From Ignavibacteria bacterium (GTDB lineage Bacteria > Bacteroidota > Ignavibacteria > Ignavibacteriales > Ignavibacteriaceae), in the NCBI GenBank assembly GCA_017302895.1, contig JAFLBV010000004.1, positions 186,001-250,000 on the forward strand: a stretch of 64,000 bases of DNA, in the 5' to 3' direction. A program made the translations under genes and the position numbers. A model generated the notes under the pieces. That model ran no database searches. It saw nothing but the letters and a program-made list of their open reading frames with translations, and was not told the origin of the DNA. Positions 37,793 to 47,885 of the stretch are shown piece by piece (the stretch's first letter is position 1; each line of letters opens with the position of its first letter).

Positions 37793-37901
37793 AGAAAGCA
37801 GGTCAATGTATACGATTTAAAAAAGAATTTATAATTGTACCCCAATATATTGAATTTTTTCTAGATTTGAGAATGTTAATTCCAGAAATAAAGGAAGAAC
37901 C

Positions 37902-38246
37902 ATGTTTGGAAATTTTATGAATGAAGCGCTCACCCGCGGGATGCGGATGGTAATACAACATTACATCCATCCGTATGGAGAAGTAACAGCTCTTTCGATT
38001 GATGACAGTACGAAAGAAATAAATGCGACACTTCTGTTGAAAGGCGAATTGCAGACTCTTGAAGTCAGAATAATTGGTTACAATTTCGTGAAAATTGGAG
38101 ATAAAGGCTTCATGACCTTCCTGAACCTCTCCACTTCAAGAGAGTGGATGAATCTTGCAATGCGTGATTTCCCACCGAAAGAAATCAAGGAGAAGAAAGT
38201 GGAGATTCCCCCCTCCGCGGCAATGATTCTTAATTTTTTGTTTTAA
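37902..38246 (+). CDS. Hypothetical 114-residue protein
   Basis: A small, probably cytoplasmic protein. A good AAGGA site lies 7 nt before the ATG. The N-terminal amphipathic helix (NEALTRGMRMVIQHYIH) is followed by two or three beta-strands ('EINATLLLKGELQTLEVRI', in parts) and an 'RVIG/FVKIGD' turn, ending in a proline-containing tail. It resembles small lipid- or membrane-associated alpha+beta proteins, but no family was recognised. Monocistronic, divergent from the secreted protein. Confidence 0.6.
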   Translation: MFGNFMNEALTRGMRMVIQHYIHPYGEVTALSIDDSTKEINATLLLKGELQTLEVRIIGYNFVKIGDKGFMTFLNLSTSREWMNLAMRDFPPKEIKEKKVEIPPSAAMILNFLF

Positions 38247-38347
38247 TTAAATATTCTCCGACTACCTTGGTTCCCAATTTTATTGGAGCAATGCTGACTG
38301 TTATCGGCAATTAGTCAAATGAACTTATTGATTCATGTACCTTTTAT

Positions 38348-39268
38348 TCAGTCATCATCCCTCTCTTTTTTGTTGTGGTCTTTTTTCTTTTTTTCTTCTT
38401 CACTTTTCTTCCCTTCACCACCTTCAAGACCGTGTTTGTCACTCGAACGGTGACACCGGACACAATTCGAAAAGTCTGAAATTCCCTCTTTCAGGTGCTT
38501 TGATGAAATTTTTGCTTCATTGTGCTCGTGGCAGTTATAGCAGGTATATGATTTGAAATTCTGCCCCGAAGTGTGGCAGTTTGAACAGGTTGCAGGATGA
38601 TCGCCGTCGAAGACAAAATATTTCGAATGATCGAATGTCGAGGGTTTCCATGCCCTGGTAGTATGGCAGGCGGAACAGGTCTCACCGGCACTGATACTTG
38701 TGTGCATCTCATCTTTTGGTTTGTCTTTTTCATGACACCGGTTGCAATATTTTGTGTCTAATCCGGACAAGTCATGCTTAAATTTTGCATCCTTCCAGGT
38801 CGAAGTGTTATGGCAACTGCCGCATTCAACCTGAAGACCCTCATGAAAATCACCTTTGGGTTTTTGATAGTCGTGACAGGCAGAGCACTTTTCTCTCACA
38901 CCTGTATTGATGATATCATGGGAAAATTTCTTTACTGCCAGGTCCTTTGATTCTCCTGTATGCTCCCGGTGGCAGACAACGCAGTCAATCTCCTTGATGT
39001 TTTTATGAAGAAGCTGAGCCCGCTTGTTTTCTCTTGCCGGATGTGTAGCAGTGGCAGTTGCTACACCTATCTGATCCTGTTTGTGGCAGGCAATACATTT
39101 TTCTGTTACAGCGCCCTCAACAAGAGTGTGACAGGTCATACAGTCATTTTTCAAATCCTCGTGGCCCTTGCTGAGCACTCCCGGGTTAATTGAGTAGTAA
39201 GGAGATATAAATAGCATCGCGACTCCGAACGCTAAAGCGCCGATAAACCAGTAATATGTACGCATCAT
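38348..39268 (-). CDS. Membrane-anchored decaheme c-type cytochrome
   Basis: A 306-residue protein with one N-terminal membrane anchor (YYWFIGALAFGVAMLFI) and ten CXXCH motifs: CMTCH, CIACH, CVVCH, CSACH, CGSCH, CNRCH, CSACH, CSNCH, CYNCH and CVRCH, between residues ~43 and ~280, so up to ten covalent hemes. The tail is a charged Lys/Glu/Asp stretch. It should sit on the periplasmic side and carry electrons. A longer frame opens at 39358, but the ATG at 39268 overlaps the stop of the upstream cytochrome b-like gene (ATGA) with GGAG before it, so this start is used. It probably takes electrons from the b-type partner and passes them to periplasmic or outer-membrane acceptors; no terminal reductase is in view. 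Confidence 0.88.
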   Translation of the reverse strand: MMRTYYWFIGALAFGVAMLFISPYYSINPGVLSKGHEDLKNDCMTCHTLVEGAVTEKCIACHKQDQIGVATATATHPARENKRAQLLHKNIKEIDCVVCHREHTGESKDLAVKKFSHDIINTGVREKCSACHDYQKPKGDFHEGLQVECGSCHNTSTWKDAKFKHDLSGLDTKYCNRCHEKDKPKDEMHTSISAGETCSACHTTRAWKPSTFDHSKYFVFDGDHPATCSNCHTSGQNFKSYTCYNCHEHNEAKISSKHLKEGISDFSNCVRCHRSSDKHGLEGGEGKKSEEEKKKKDHNKKERDDD

Positions 39269-39825
39269 CTCCAACTCCACATTAATAGAGTACCGAAAAT
39301 ATGGATAAGAGCCAGTGCCATGAAAATCATGTTCAACGGCATATGAACCTTCCGCCACTTCTGCATTTTATCCACAAGTAAAGACTGAAACAGCACCTCC
39401 TTGTCAATTTCCTCCTGAGACATCTGCTTTGCTTTCATTTCAGCTATCTTCTGTTTCAGATCAACTTTCACCTCATTTAGAAGGAATTTCCCGGTCAATC
39501 CGCTGGCAACAACAATAATCATCGCAAAAAGTGCAGCCCATGGAATGATAGCGTTGAAATGAATCCCACCATGAACAATTATAACCACCGCCCCAAGCCA
39601 GCCAAGAAACTCATGAAATGCGAGCAGTCTTTTGGGAACACCCGAGGTGATAATTTTTCTTTTTCGCAGTGAGTAAATAAACGAAGTGAGGATCAAAACG
39701 GTACCAATAATTCCAAAGTACCTCCCAACCTGAACGAGATTTAAGAGATGGAGTATGTAATCTATTAGAATGGAGATTGCGATCAGACCGGTAAAAAGTA
39801 AGATCGAGGGGAGTATCCGTTTCAT
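39265..39825 (-). CDS. Cytochrome b-like four- to five-helix membrane protein
   Basis: A 186-residue integral membrane protein with about five hydrophobic spans (residues ~8-27, 33-50, 68-85, 90-108 and 163-182). Histidines lie in helical positions: HEFLGW, VHGGIHFNA and 'HMPLNMIFMALALIHIF', which fits two heme b ligations as in the cytochrome b/ferric-reductase-like transmembrane families. A charged helical loop (~112-150) sits on one side. Its stop overlaps the decaheme cytochrome start, so they are coupled: a quinol-oxidising b-heme module feeding a multiheme c protein is the likely role, inferred from context. Confidence 0.7.
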   Translation of the reverse strand: MKRILPSILLFTGLIAISILIDYILHLLNLVQVGRYFGIIGTVLILTSFIYSLRKRKIITSGVPKRLLAFHEFLGWLGAVVIIVHGGIHFNAIIPWAALFAMIIVVASGLTGKFLLNEVKVDLKQKIAEMKAKQMSQEEIDKEVLFQSLLVDKMQKWRKVHMPLNMIFMALALIHIFGTLLMWSWR

Positions 39826-39912
39826 TAAAAATCAAAATTGTTCAAAAATCAACATGAAAATAATAATTTCCGCGAAACACACCAAATAGTTATACCAATT
39901 GTTATATTTATT

Positions 39913-39925
39913 ATTTAGTCTAAAT
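39913..39925. promoter_or_regulatory. ATTTAG-T-CTAAAT palindrome upstream of the cytochrome operon
   Basis: A perfect 6-1-6 palindrome 88 nt before the cytochrome b start. A one-mismatch version (ATATAGACTAAAT) is at 40820-40832 between the PsbP-like gene and katG. The size and A+T-rich form recall Fur/PerR-family sites. Candidate operator only. Confidence 0.35.
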
Positions 39926-39962
39926 CTTAATAAGAAGGACTGTTTTGTCTCTTGTTTAAAAC

Positions 39963-39996
39963 AAAAAACGGATGAACCGTTTACCGGTCCATCCGT
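39963..39996 (-). terminator. Intrinsic terminator after the small secreted protein gene
   Basis: On the minus strand ACGGATGGACCG (5' arm) pairs with CGGTTCATCCGT (one mismatch), followed by a T-run (39968-39963). It lies 37 nt past the stop of the 40033 gene. Confidence 0.85.
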
Positions 39997-40032
39997 CAAA
40001 GATTTTGAAAATCTTAAAGTATGGAAACCCGA

Positions 40033-40512
40033 CTATTTAGCAGGCTGAATGCTGGTCAAAATGGTCGCGATATCATTTGAGTATTTTGTGATAACATCAT
40101 CTGTTCCCATTGCCCAAACGAGCAGTGAAATATTGGCTGCAGGTGTATCAAGTACACCGACGAAAAGCTGTGCACCGTCTGCTGTACCGGAAACCGATAT
40201 TGCATTCATTCCGTTGACAACTTCGTTTCTTGCATCACCGAGTTTGATCTCTTTAAACTGACCGGCTAAAATCGCATCCGCTTCACCAAGAGCTGCATCA
40301 AGTGCATCTACATGAAGAACTTTGAAATATACAAAGAAGCCTCCTTCGGCAGGTGATGCCATCATCATTTTATCTGATGTTTCATACTGCCAGCCGGCAG
40401 GAAGTGTTACACTGACCTGTGCGTCAGACTGTGTAAAGGTTTCCTGTGCAAAATTTGTATTTGCGAAGAAAATGAACAATAAAAATGCGGAAAATGTTAA
40501 TTTCTTTAACAT
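40033..40512 (-). CDS. Small exported protein, PsbP/DUF1795-like fold
   Basis: A 159-residue protein with a signal peptide (MLKKLTFSAFLLFIFFANTNFAQ) and a mature part starting 'FTQSDAQVSVTLPAGWQYE', a pattern common to PsbP/DcrB-type domains that bind ligands or help membrane complexes. An upstream in-frame start at 40575 would add 21 residues; the ATG at 40512 with GAGG about 6 nt before it is preferred. Monocistronic with its own terminator. Function unknown. Confidence 0.7.
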   Translation of the reverse strand: MLKKLTFSAFLLFIFFANTNFAQETFTQSDAQVSVTLPAGWQYETSDKMMMASPAEGGFFVYFKVLHVDALDAALGEADAILAGQFKEIKLGDARNEVVNGMNAISVSGTADGAQLFVGVLDTPAANISLLVWAMGTDDVITKYSNDIATILTSIQPAK

Positions 40513-40819
40513 AACGCCTCTTTCTTTGAATGTGATTAATTGATTTTGATTAAAAAATTTGCGGAGGTTCCGCACAAATTGAAACTGTTGTATCTATTAA
40601 ATGTCTGTTTCTATATGCTTCTACAAACGGAATAAATTATTGTTCCGGGTAATTATTCAGTATTTTTATTAATTTGCTTCAGGATGCCTGGCAAGTGACC
40701 AATATCACAAAATGAATTAACCGGCCAAAAGGGAGTGTTTTTATTTTAACCTTAATTAATTACCGTCTGCAGCAACAGATTATTCAGGTTTTTTCATATT
40801 AAAATAATACTCAACGCAA

Positions 40820-40865
40820 ATATAGACTAAATCTAAATAATAATCAATAGGTGTTAACACCTATT
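40820..40865. promoter_or_regulatory. Two palindromes between the secreted protein gene and katG
   Basis: ATATAGACTAAAT (40820-40832) resembles the palindrome at 39913. Right after it, AATAGGTGTTAACACCTATT (40846-40865) is a perfect 20-bp palindrome centred on GTTAAC and followed by a T-rich run on the plus strand. They lie in the 651-nt gap between divergent genes, ~300 nt from each start. A further palindrome-like word (CGGAA...TTCCG) is at 40628-40647. No gene was found in this gap. Confidence 0.4.
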
Positions 40866-41088
40866 TTTGTTGTTTTTTATAAAATTTTTCTCTTTTTCCT
40901 GATAAAGATGATTTCGCTGCCACTCTTCGCTCTTTTTTCTTTTGAAAAACGGAATCGACCGGTACGAAGAGTGTACAAACAATTCTGTCCATCTTCCCCG
41001 ATGGAACTAAATCTCTTCAAAATATGTATTTCCTTGTAAGAGATTCGTGAGTAATGCCGGAGCAAATCAACCGGTTTACTCTCAATAA

Positions 41089-43362
<2,274 letters not shown>

Positions 43363-43399
43363 CCCACAGAACAGATTTATCATAATCTGATAATCTTTA

Positions 43400-43433
43400 A
43401 AAAGCCGTGGTAGAAATATCACGGCTTTTTTTT
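43400..43433. terminator. Bidirectional terminator between katG and hydrolase
   Basis: AAAAGCCGTG and CACGGCTTTTTTTT flank a ~12-nt loop 38 nt past the katG stop; the A-tract on the other side also serves the convergent hydrolase gene. Confidence 0.85.
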
Positions 43434-43454
43434 ACCCGATAATCAAAATGCTTT

Positions 43455-44447
43455 TCAAAATGCATCAGCCAATTTGTTGCTTTTCATTTTCACATCCTCC
43501 CTCATGATATCAATAAACCTCGCCGGCTCCTCATGCATTGGAGAGTGGGCTGATTTCTCGAATGTGTAGAATCCTTTTACAGGGGCATCAATTTTCTTCA
43601 GATACTCTCGGGAGAGTTCGTAATTCACTGTAAGATCATGGATTCCGGAGAGGAAATAAACCGGAATCGCAAGTTTTGGAATCTCATCCGGGAAGTTGTG
43701 ACTAAACAGTTCTTCAATGAGTTTTGTTTTATTTAGTAACAACATTTTTGCCCGCCAGAGGTTTATTCTTTCTGTAATCGAATAGTGCTTTGAAGTCATA
43801 AAAGGAATAAATACACCGCTTATTACCGATTTCATCCCGTGCATTGTACCAATCCCAAGCTCGTGCATAGTTTTGTCCCGGAGTGGCGATTTGAAAAATC
43901 TTATTATCTCCGTTTTTCCATTTTCCAAATTGTAACTCCCAAATTTCGAGACCATGCCTCTGTTACCTGCTTCAGTATATTTATCGAGCATGTACTTAAA
44001 CGCAAGTTTCTCTGATTCCGACTGGTTTGTAATCTGAGCAACACCGATATAAGCTTCAAAAAGGTGGGGAGCTCTTGCTGAAGTCAATATTCCGATTAGT
44101 GAACCCCATGAATGTCCCATCAGGTAAATCTTTTCTTTTCCAAACCTCTGCCTGAGGTACTTCGTAACTTCAATGGCGTCATTGACAATTCTCTCCACAC
44201 TCATCTCTTCGGGAGAGATTTCAGGACTAAAGGAAAATCCTCCACCCGTCTGCTCCCAATAGCAAACTGTAAAATGCTGCGCCAGCCCCGTAGGGTACTG
44301 CTTCTCTAAAAAAAATGTGGGCATCCCGGGTCCCCCGTGAAGAAACAGGAGAACCGGATTATTGATGTTTTCACCAACGATGAACATCCCTTGACGGGTA
44401 TTACCAATATTTATAAATATTTTTTCGTGAATTCTGTTTTCGTCCAT
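43455..44447 (-). CDS. Alpha/beta hydrolase, proline iminopeptidase-like
   Basis: A 330-residue serine hydrolase: oxyanion motif 'LFLHGGPGMPTF', nucleophile elbow GHSWGS (~115), catalytic Asp region 'SGIHDLTVNYE' and His in 'SAHSPMHEEP'. HGGPG is the signature of proline iminopeptidases and related hydrolases, but the cap differs enough that the substrate cannot be named. No signal peptide. Monocistronic, convergent with katG. Confidence 0.85.
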   Translation of the reverse strand: MDENRIHEKIFINIGNTRQGMFIVGENINNPVLLFLHGGPGMPTFFLEKQYPTGLAQHFTVCYWEQTGGGFSFSPEISPEEMSVERIVNDAIEVTKYLRQRFGKEKIYLMGHSWGSLIGILTSARAPHLFEAYIGVAQITNQSESEKLAFKYMLDKYTEAGNRGMVSKFGSYNLENGKTEIIRFFKSPLRDKTMHELGIGTMHGMKSVISGVFIPFMTSKHYSITERINLWRAKMLLLNKTKLIEELFSHNFPDEIPKLAIPVYFLSGIHDLTVNYELSREYLKKIDAPVKGFYTFEKSAHSPMHEEPARFIDIMREDVKMKSNKLADAF

Positions 44448-44527
44448 TGAGAGTTTACCTGTCCGTAAAATTATAATTAAGGAATGGAAAGGTATAAAGA
44501 ATCACAATGATACCACTGAATTCAAGG

Positions 44528-44613
44528 ATAATCGCATTTTTATATATAAATTTGGGATCATAATCGCATTTTTATATATAAATTTGGGATCGTAATCGCA
44601 TTTTTACATGTAA
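44528..44613. repeat. 32-bp tandem repeat, about 2.7 copies
   Basis: Units start at 44528, 44560 and 44592 with ATAATCGCATTTTTATATAT (first 20 bases of each of the first two). The first two units are identical over 32 bases; the third begins with G and decays after about 22 bases. It lies in the promoter region of the orphan gene at 44668, 55-140 nt before its ATG. Each unit carries a GATC..AATCGC word, so it could bind a regulator cooperatively, or be simple slippage. Confidence 0.9.
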
Positions 44614-44667
44614 GTATTAATTTGCAATTGGTACAAACTTCTATAACCTTTTTCTCATGAGGAATTT

Positions 44668-45225
44668 ATGTCAATGAAAGATATAACCGATAGACTAAAT
44701 GAGTTGTCAGTCCGTTACAAAATTGGTGAATTGCAAGAATTACGCCGGGATCTTAGAGGCTTTAAGAATCGACTCCCAAGAAAAATATTTGGTAACGGAG
44801 TAAAGAGCGACTACGCATTTCATCGTGGCGGGAGACTGGAGTTTCAGTTCAATATTGGCTACGATCAGGAATACAGAAAATTTCGTTATGGAATCGCATT
44901 CTCATTAGAAACCTCAAATTATGTACGCGATATCAGTCCGCTTTATCCAAAGGTTGAAAGATTCAACGAGTACTTTAAGAGGAACCCCGACAAATTTCTC
45001 GAATACCGAACCTACAGCCAAGTGAACCTGAAAAATATAGGTGAGATTGAACCGGTCAAAATACTTGAAAAAGACTTCTATGCAAAAAGTACAAAGACCT
45101 TTATCTTTATTGGAAAATTTTTCGATAAGAATATCGATGAAATTACTACCGAAGACTGTCATGTAATTCTGAAAACCTTTGATGATCTGCTGGATGTATA
45201 TAAATTTGTGGAAAAAGAAAAATAA
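44668..45225 (+). CDS. Orphan protein of unknown function, 185 residues
   Basis: A charged cytoplasmic protein beginning MSMKDITDRLNELSVRYKIG. It has an N-terminal helix pair, a central mixed alpha/beta part ('HRGGRLEFQFNIGYD', 'RYGIAFSLE'), and a C-terminal helix. From memory the N-terminal arrangement resembles the front domain of some HNH-type nuclease or restriction-related proteins, without the nuclease part; I am not certain of this. A GAGGA site precedes the ATG. It is preceded by tandem repeats and followed by an untranslated stretch; neighbours suggest an accessory gene. Confidence 0.6.
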   Translation: MSMKDITDRLNELSVRYKIGELQELRRDLRGFKNRLPRKIFGNGVKSDYAFHRGGRLEFQFNIGYDQEYRKFRYGIAFSLETSNYVRDISPLYPKVERFNEYFKRNPDKFLEYRTYSQVNLKNIGEIEPVKILEKDFYAKSTKTFIFIGKFFDKNIDEITTEDCHVILKTFDDLLDVYKFVEKEK

Positions 45226-45552
45226 GGGGATCAAATGGATTTAGGTTAATGATTAAAATGCCGTGCGGTTTATAGTTTATTGTGCTGTGTGATTTTTAGT
45301 TTATTGTGCAGATATCCAAATCTTCATTAATGTAACACACAATTCTTCATTAGCTTTTTGAAAATACAACACTATTCAAAGAGAGGATGTCGTTGTCTCA
45401 AATCGAACCCTCTTAAATCAAACACGGCAACCTGTCTTGCAACAAATTGCCGTTTTTGGGTAAAATGGTGATGTCAGTTATCGATAGACATAAAGAAATC
45501 TTTTAACCTATGGATTCCCTTGGCTGCTAGAAAAAGGAATCAGTCTTTCTCC
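45226..45552 (+). other. Gene-free spacer with short direct repeat and terminator
   Basis: No coding frame is supported in this 327-nt stretch. It contains TAGTTTATTGTGC twice (45273-45285, 45297-45309) and a plus-strand terminator: ACGGCAA (45424-45430) paired with TTGCCGT (45447-45452 region) followed by five Ts. The terminator lies ~200 nt past the orphan stop, so the message has an unusually long 3' tail or a small RNA is made here. Confidence 0.5.
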
Positions 45553-45999
45553 TCAATCCTCGATTGCCTCAATGCCTTGTTCTTTAAGTTTTACTAATCC
45601 GTCTTTCATGGCTTTGACCTGTTCCGGTGAGTGTCCCTGCCAAGCGGCAACCTCTCCAACAACTTTAAATGGATGTTCCGAGCGGTAGGACATGGTTGGA
45701 TTGCCCGGGAACTTCTTGTCTGTTAAATTAGGATCATCCTCAATTTTACCTGTAGGCTCAACCAGAAATATTCTTCCAGGACCTTCTCCCAAGGCAAGTT
45801 CAGCTCCCCAGATTGCAGCATCTAATGTTGCAGTAAGATAAATGTACTTCGCTCTCTTTTCCTGTCCAAAGTTGGAGTTATAACCCACTTCGATAAAGTC
45901 GCCAGGCTTCAAATCAGCCTTTGTGCCATGAAAGAATGTTTGTGAAAAAGGACTTGGATTAGGAGTGTTCAATTTATTAGCAGCCTTATTTGTTTCCAT
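45553..45999 (-). CDS. arr: NAD+-dependent rifampin ADP-ribosyltransferase
   Basis: A 148-residue Arr-type enzyme. It transfers ADP-ribose from NAD+ to rifamycins, inactivating them. Family residues are visible: 'FFHGTKADLKPGD' (His of the NAD site), 'AKYIYLTATLDAAIWGAELA' in parts (AKYIYLTATL), 'GRIFLVEP', 'GNPTMSYRSEHP' and 'VVGEVAAWQG'. Length is usual for the family. A TTG at 46023 opens the frame earlier, but the ATG at 45999 with CGGGA before it is preferred. No integron attC or transposase is near. Confidence 0.92.
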   Translation of the reverse strand: METNKAANKLNTPNPSPFSQTFFHGTKADLKPGDFIEVGYNSNFGQEKRAKYIYLTATLDAAIWGAELALGEGPGRIFLVEPTGKIEDDPNLTDKKFPGNPTMSYRSEHPFKVVGEVAAWQGHSPEQVKAMKDGLVKLKEQGIEAIED

Positions 46000-46254
46000 T
46001 GATTTCCCGGTATTAATTAACAAAAATTGAATTTCGTCGTTTTTTATTTATCGAGTTGTCGAGTTAAAAAAACCTGCCATTAGCTCATTGTGACACGACA
46101 AAACTCGTATAATCCAGATTATGAACGAAAGATTAATACAAATAAATCTTATAAAAGTCGGTTCAATTTTAATATTTTTCCAGTAATTATGCAAACTGAG
46201 TATAATACAGGGTGGTAATTTGGGGATCTTAATGATTTTCAATGCTGTTTAAAA
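46000..46254. other. Gene-free A+T-rich spacer between arr and the MTase terminator
   Basis: No supported gene. An imperfect inverted repeat is present (CGAGTTGTCG near 46051 against CGACAAAACTCG near 46098-46109). A 64-codon open frame on the minus strand (46048-46242) has no ribosome site and no family features. Confidence 0.4.
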
Positions 46255-46290
46255 GCAAAAAAGATCAGACTTTCATCTGATCTTTTTTGC
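46255..46290. terminator. Bidirectional terminator of the methyltransferase gene, shared sequence with tRNA-Ser terminators
   Basis: GCAAAAAAGATCAGA (46255-46269) pairs perfectly with TCTGATCTTTTTTGC (46276-46290). Apart from one base (T for C in the loop) the core from 46256 is the same as the two hairpins at 58903-58934 and 59006-59036 by tRNA-Ser. Confidence 0.9.
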
Positions 46291-46311
46291 GAAGAAGTTT
46301 AGAGATTGCGC

Positions 46312-47085
46312 TTAAATCTTTCTCCCGATAAAAAATGCATAACCATAGAATTCTTTGTATTTGTTATACATCTCCACTTCGTGCCTCATCTCATCTACCA
46401 GGTTTTCAGCATTCAGGTTACCAGGATGCTTCTTAAGGAATTCCTCCTGAATAAGACTTTGGGGATCGTAAAAATTATCCAACCAGCAATTTTCGTGAAG
46501 TGTGAATAGTGCAACTGGAACATATCCGGCTTTTTGCATTACATTTACTTTATTGGAAATGGTGTCAATCTCTGGGTATGCGGCCTGCCAGTATCTTTCA
46601 ATCTCTTCCGGTCTTGATTCAGTAAACCAGCAGGCTTCCGTGACAGCAAGATATCCACCCGGTTTCAAAAACTTTTTCCATTCATTCACTCCCCTTTCGA
46701 AGCCAATATTGTAGATTGCACCCTCAGACCAGATCAGGTCGAGTTCATTCTCATTGAATGGCAGATTATCCATTGAACCGGCAATTCCTTTTACCCGATC
46801 CTGTAAATTCAGTTTCTCAGCATTCGAATTAAAAATCTCAATGAATGCGGGAAAAAGGTCAATACCGGTAATACTTCCGGGACTGTTCTGTGCCAGGATC
46901 ATTGTTTGTCCTCCTGTTCCACAACCGAGATCTGCAATCCTGGAATCTGGGTTAAGATTATTTATGAAACTCAGGGCTTTAAGTGTCGCTTCAGGACTTC
47001 CGGGGCCCTGTCGTTCAACACCCGCAAAATATTCGCAGATTAGTGCAAAATCAAACTCGTGAATGGATTTATCTTCGTTGTTCAT
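46312..47085 (-). CDS. Class I SAM-dependent methyltransferase
   Basis: A 257-residue Rossmann methyltransferase: SAM motif I '[16 protein letters not shown]' (~54), '[15 protein letters not shown]' (motif for the ribose-binding acid), '[13 protein letters not shown]' and '[16 protein letters not shown]'. The substrate cannot be predicted. It follows the lipoprotein gene at 47209 with a 123-nt gap holding a 10-bp inverted repeat, so it may be the last gene of the metal-efflux transcript or independent. A strong terminator follows 22 nt after its stop. Confidence 0.85.
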   Translation of the reverse strand: MNNEDKSIHEFDFALICEYFAGVERQGPGSPEATLKALSFINNLNPDSRIADLGCGTGGQTMILAQNSPGSITGIDLFPAFIEIFNSNAEKLNLQDRVKGIAGSMDNLPFNENELDLIWSEGAIYNIGFERGVNEWKKFLKPGGYLAVTEACWFTESRPEEIERYWQAAYPEIDTISNKVNVMQKAGYVPVALFTLHENCWLDNFYDPQSLIQEEFLKKHPGNLNAENLVDEMRHEVEMYNKYKEFYGYAFFIGRKI

Positions 47086-47152
47086 GGTGTTCGTGTTATT
47101 ATGTTTTTTTAGCCACCCATTTCAAGTGGCGTGGATACTCTTCAGATATGAA

Positions 47153-47203
47153 GCGATCCATGATTATTTACACTGCAAATTTAATATTTTCTCCATGGAT
47201 CGC
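47153..47203. repeat. Inverted repeat upstream of the methyltransferase
   Basis: GCGATCCATG (47153-47162) and CATGGATCGC (47194-47203) form a perfect 10-bp inverted repeat with a 31-nt spacer, in the gap between the lipoprotein gene and the methyltransferase. Possible operator or transcript boundary. Confidence 0.5.
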
Positions 47204-47208
47204 AAACT

Positions 47209-47760
47209 CTATCTACTCATTAATAAAAGCATCATCCCGCCCATCATAACAACACCGCCTATCATATATGGCGCATAACCCATTATTCCGGAGTGTTCAC
47301 TGTGATCCATCATGGCTTGCTGTTCTATGAATATTTCTATCGGGATTTGAAAATGCTCGCCGTTAATGGAGTGTATTTTAAAACCGATGAGCTTTGAATC
47401 TTCAGTATCAATTGTATAGGAAGCGGAATATTCACCGGTGAGATTCTGATTAAGTTTTGTTTGAGAAGACTCAACTTGTTTGTTTTCGTCGCCTGTTATG
47501 AACCAAACTTCTGCCGAATCAATGTTATGTTTAGTTTCCCGGTCAATTATGTTGAGTGTATAGTTGATTTGTCCGTTTAACACAGGTGCAGGAAATTCGG
47601 CTATAAGACTGTAATTCGAAACAAGTACCTCCTTGATTCTTGGATTCATCGATGAATTTTTGTTTCCTTGACTGCCATGCTCCATGCCTCCCATCATTCC
47701 CATCATACATCCTTCAAAAAGCAAAGATGTAATTACAATTAACAGAATTATCGTTTTCAT
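47209..47760 (-). CDS. Met/His-rich lipoprotein of the metal-efflux locus
   Basis: A 183-residue protein with a lipoprotein signal (LLFEGC, Cys 18), immediately followed by a Met-rich run (MMGMMGGMEHG). The middle is an immunoglobulin-like beta domain with 'IDSAEVWFI' and 'TGEYSASYTID', similar to the YtkA/FixH type. Near the end 'MMDHSEHSG' is His-rich, and the last ~25 residues form a Met-rich membrane span (GVVMMGGMMLLLM). The composition suggests copper or silver binding. It lies downstream of the CusABC-like genes, so a role as periplasmic metal chaperone or sensor is inferred. No named family recognised. Confidence 0.7.
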   Translation of the reverse strand: MKTIILLIVITSLLFEGCMMGMMGGMEHGSQGNKNSSMNPRIKEVLVSNYSLIAEFPAPVLNGQINYTLNIIDRETKHNIDSAEVWFITGDENKQVESSQTKLNQNLTGEYSASYTIDTEDSKLIGFKIHSINGEHFQIPIEIFIEQQAMMDHSEHSGIMGYAPYMIGGVVMMGGMMLLLMSR

Positions 47761-47810
47761 TTGGGTTTTCCTTTGAGTTACAGGTATCTTAATTAATACT
47801 CAATAATCAT

Positions 47811-47860
47811 CCGGTATGTCCAATATCGTATCTTGTGATATATGGAAGCGGGCATACCGG
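47811..47860. repeat. Long intergenic inverted repeat
   Basis: CCGGTATG (47811-47818) pairs with CATACCGG (47853-47860); inside, CCAATATC and GATATATGG also pair with small bulges. The 50-nt structure sits in the 125-nt gap between two lipoprotein genes of the efflux locus and may process or protect the mRNA, or be a REP-like element. Confidence 0.55.
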
Positions 47861-47885
47861 AAGAGTTTAACTATCAGATTTCCAA

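Noticed and set aside
39269..39358. 30-residue N-terminal extension of the decaheme cytochrome
   Set aside because: It overlaps the cytochrome b-like gene; the ATG at 39268 has an ATGA overlap and GGAG site and directly precedes the membrane anchor.
44528..44613. Possible CRISPR array
   Set aside because: The 32-bp units are directly adjacent, without spacers, and there are no cas genes in the window.
44668..45225. Naming the orphan gene as a restriction nuclease component
   Set aside because: No nuclease motif is present and the resemblance is only from memory, so it was left as unknown.
46048..46242. 64-codon minus-strand frame between arr and the methyltransferase
   Set aside because: No ribosome site, A+T-driven Ile/Asn-rich composition and no recognisable domain.
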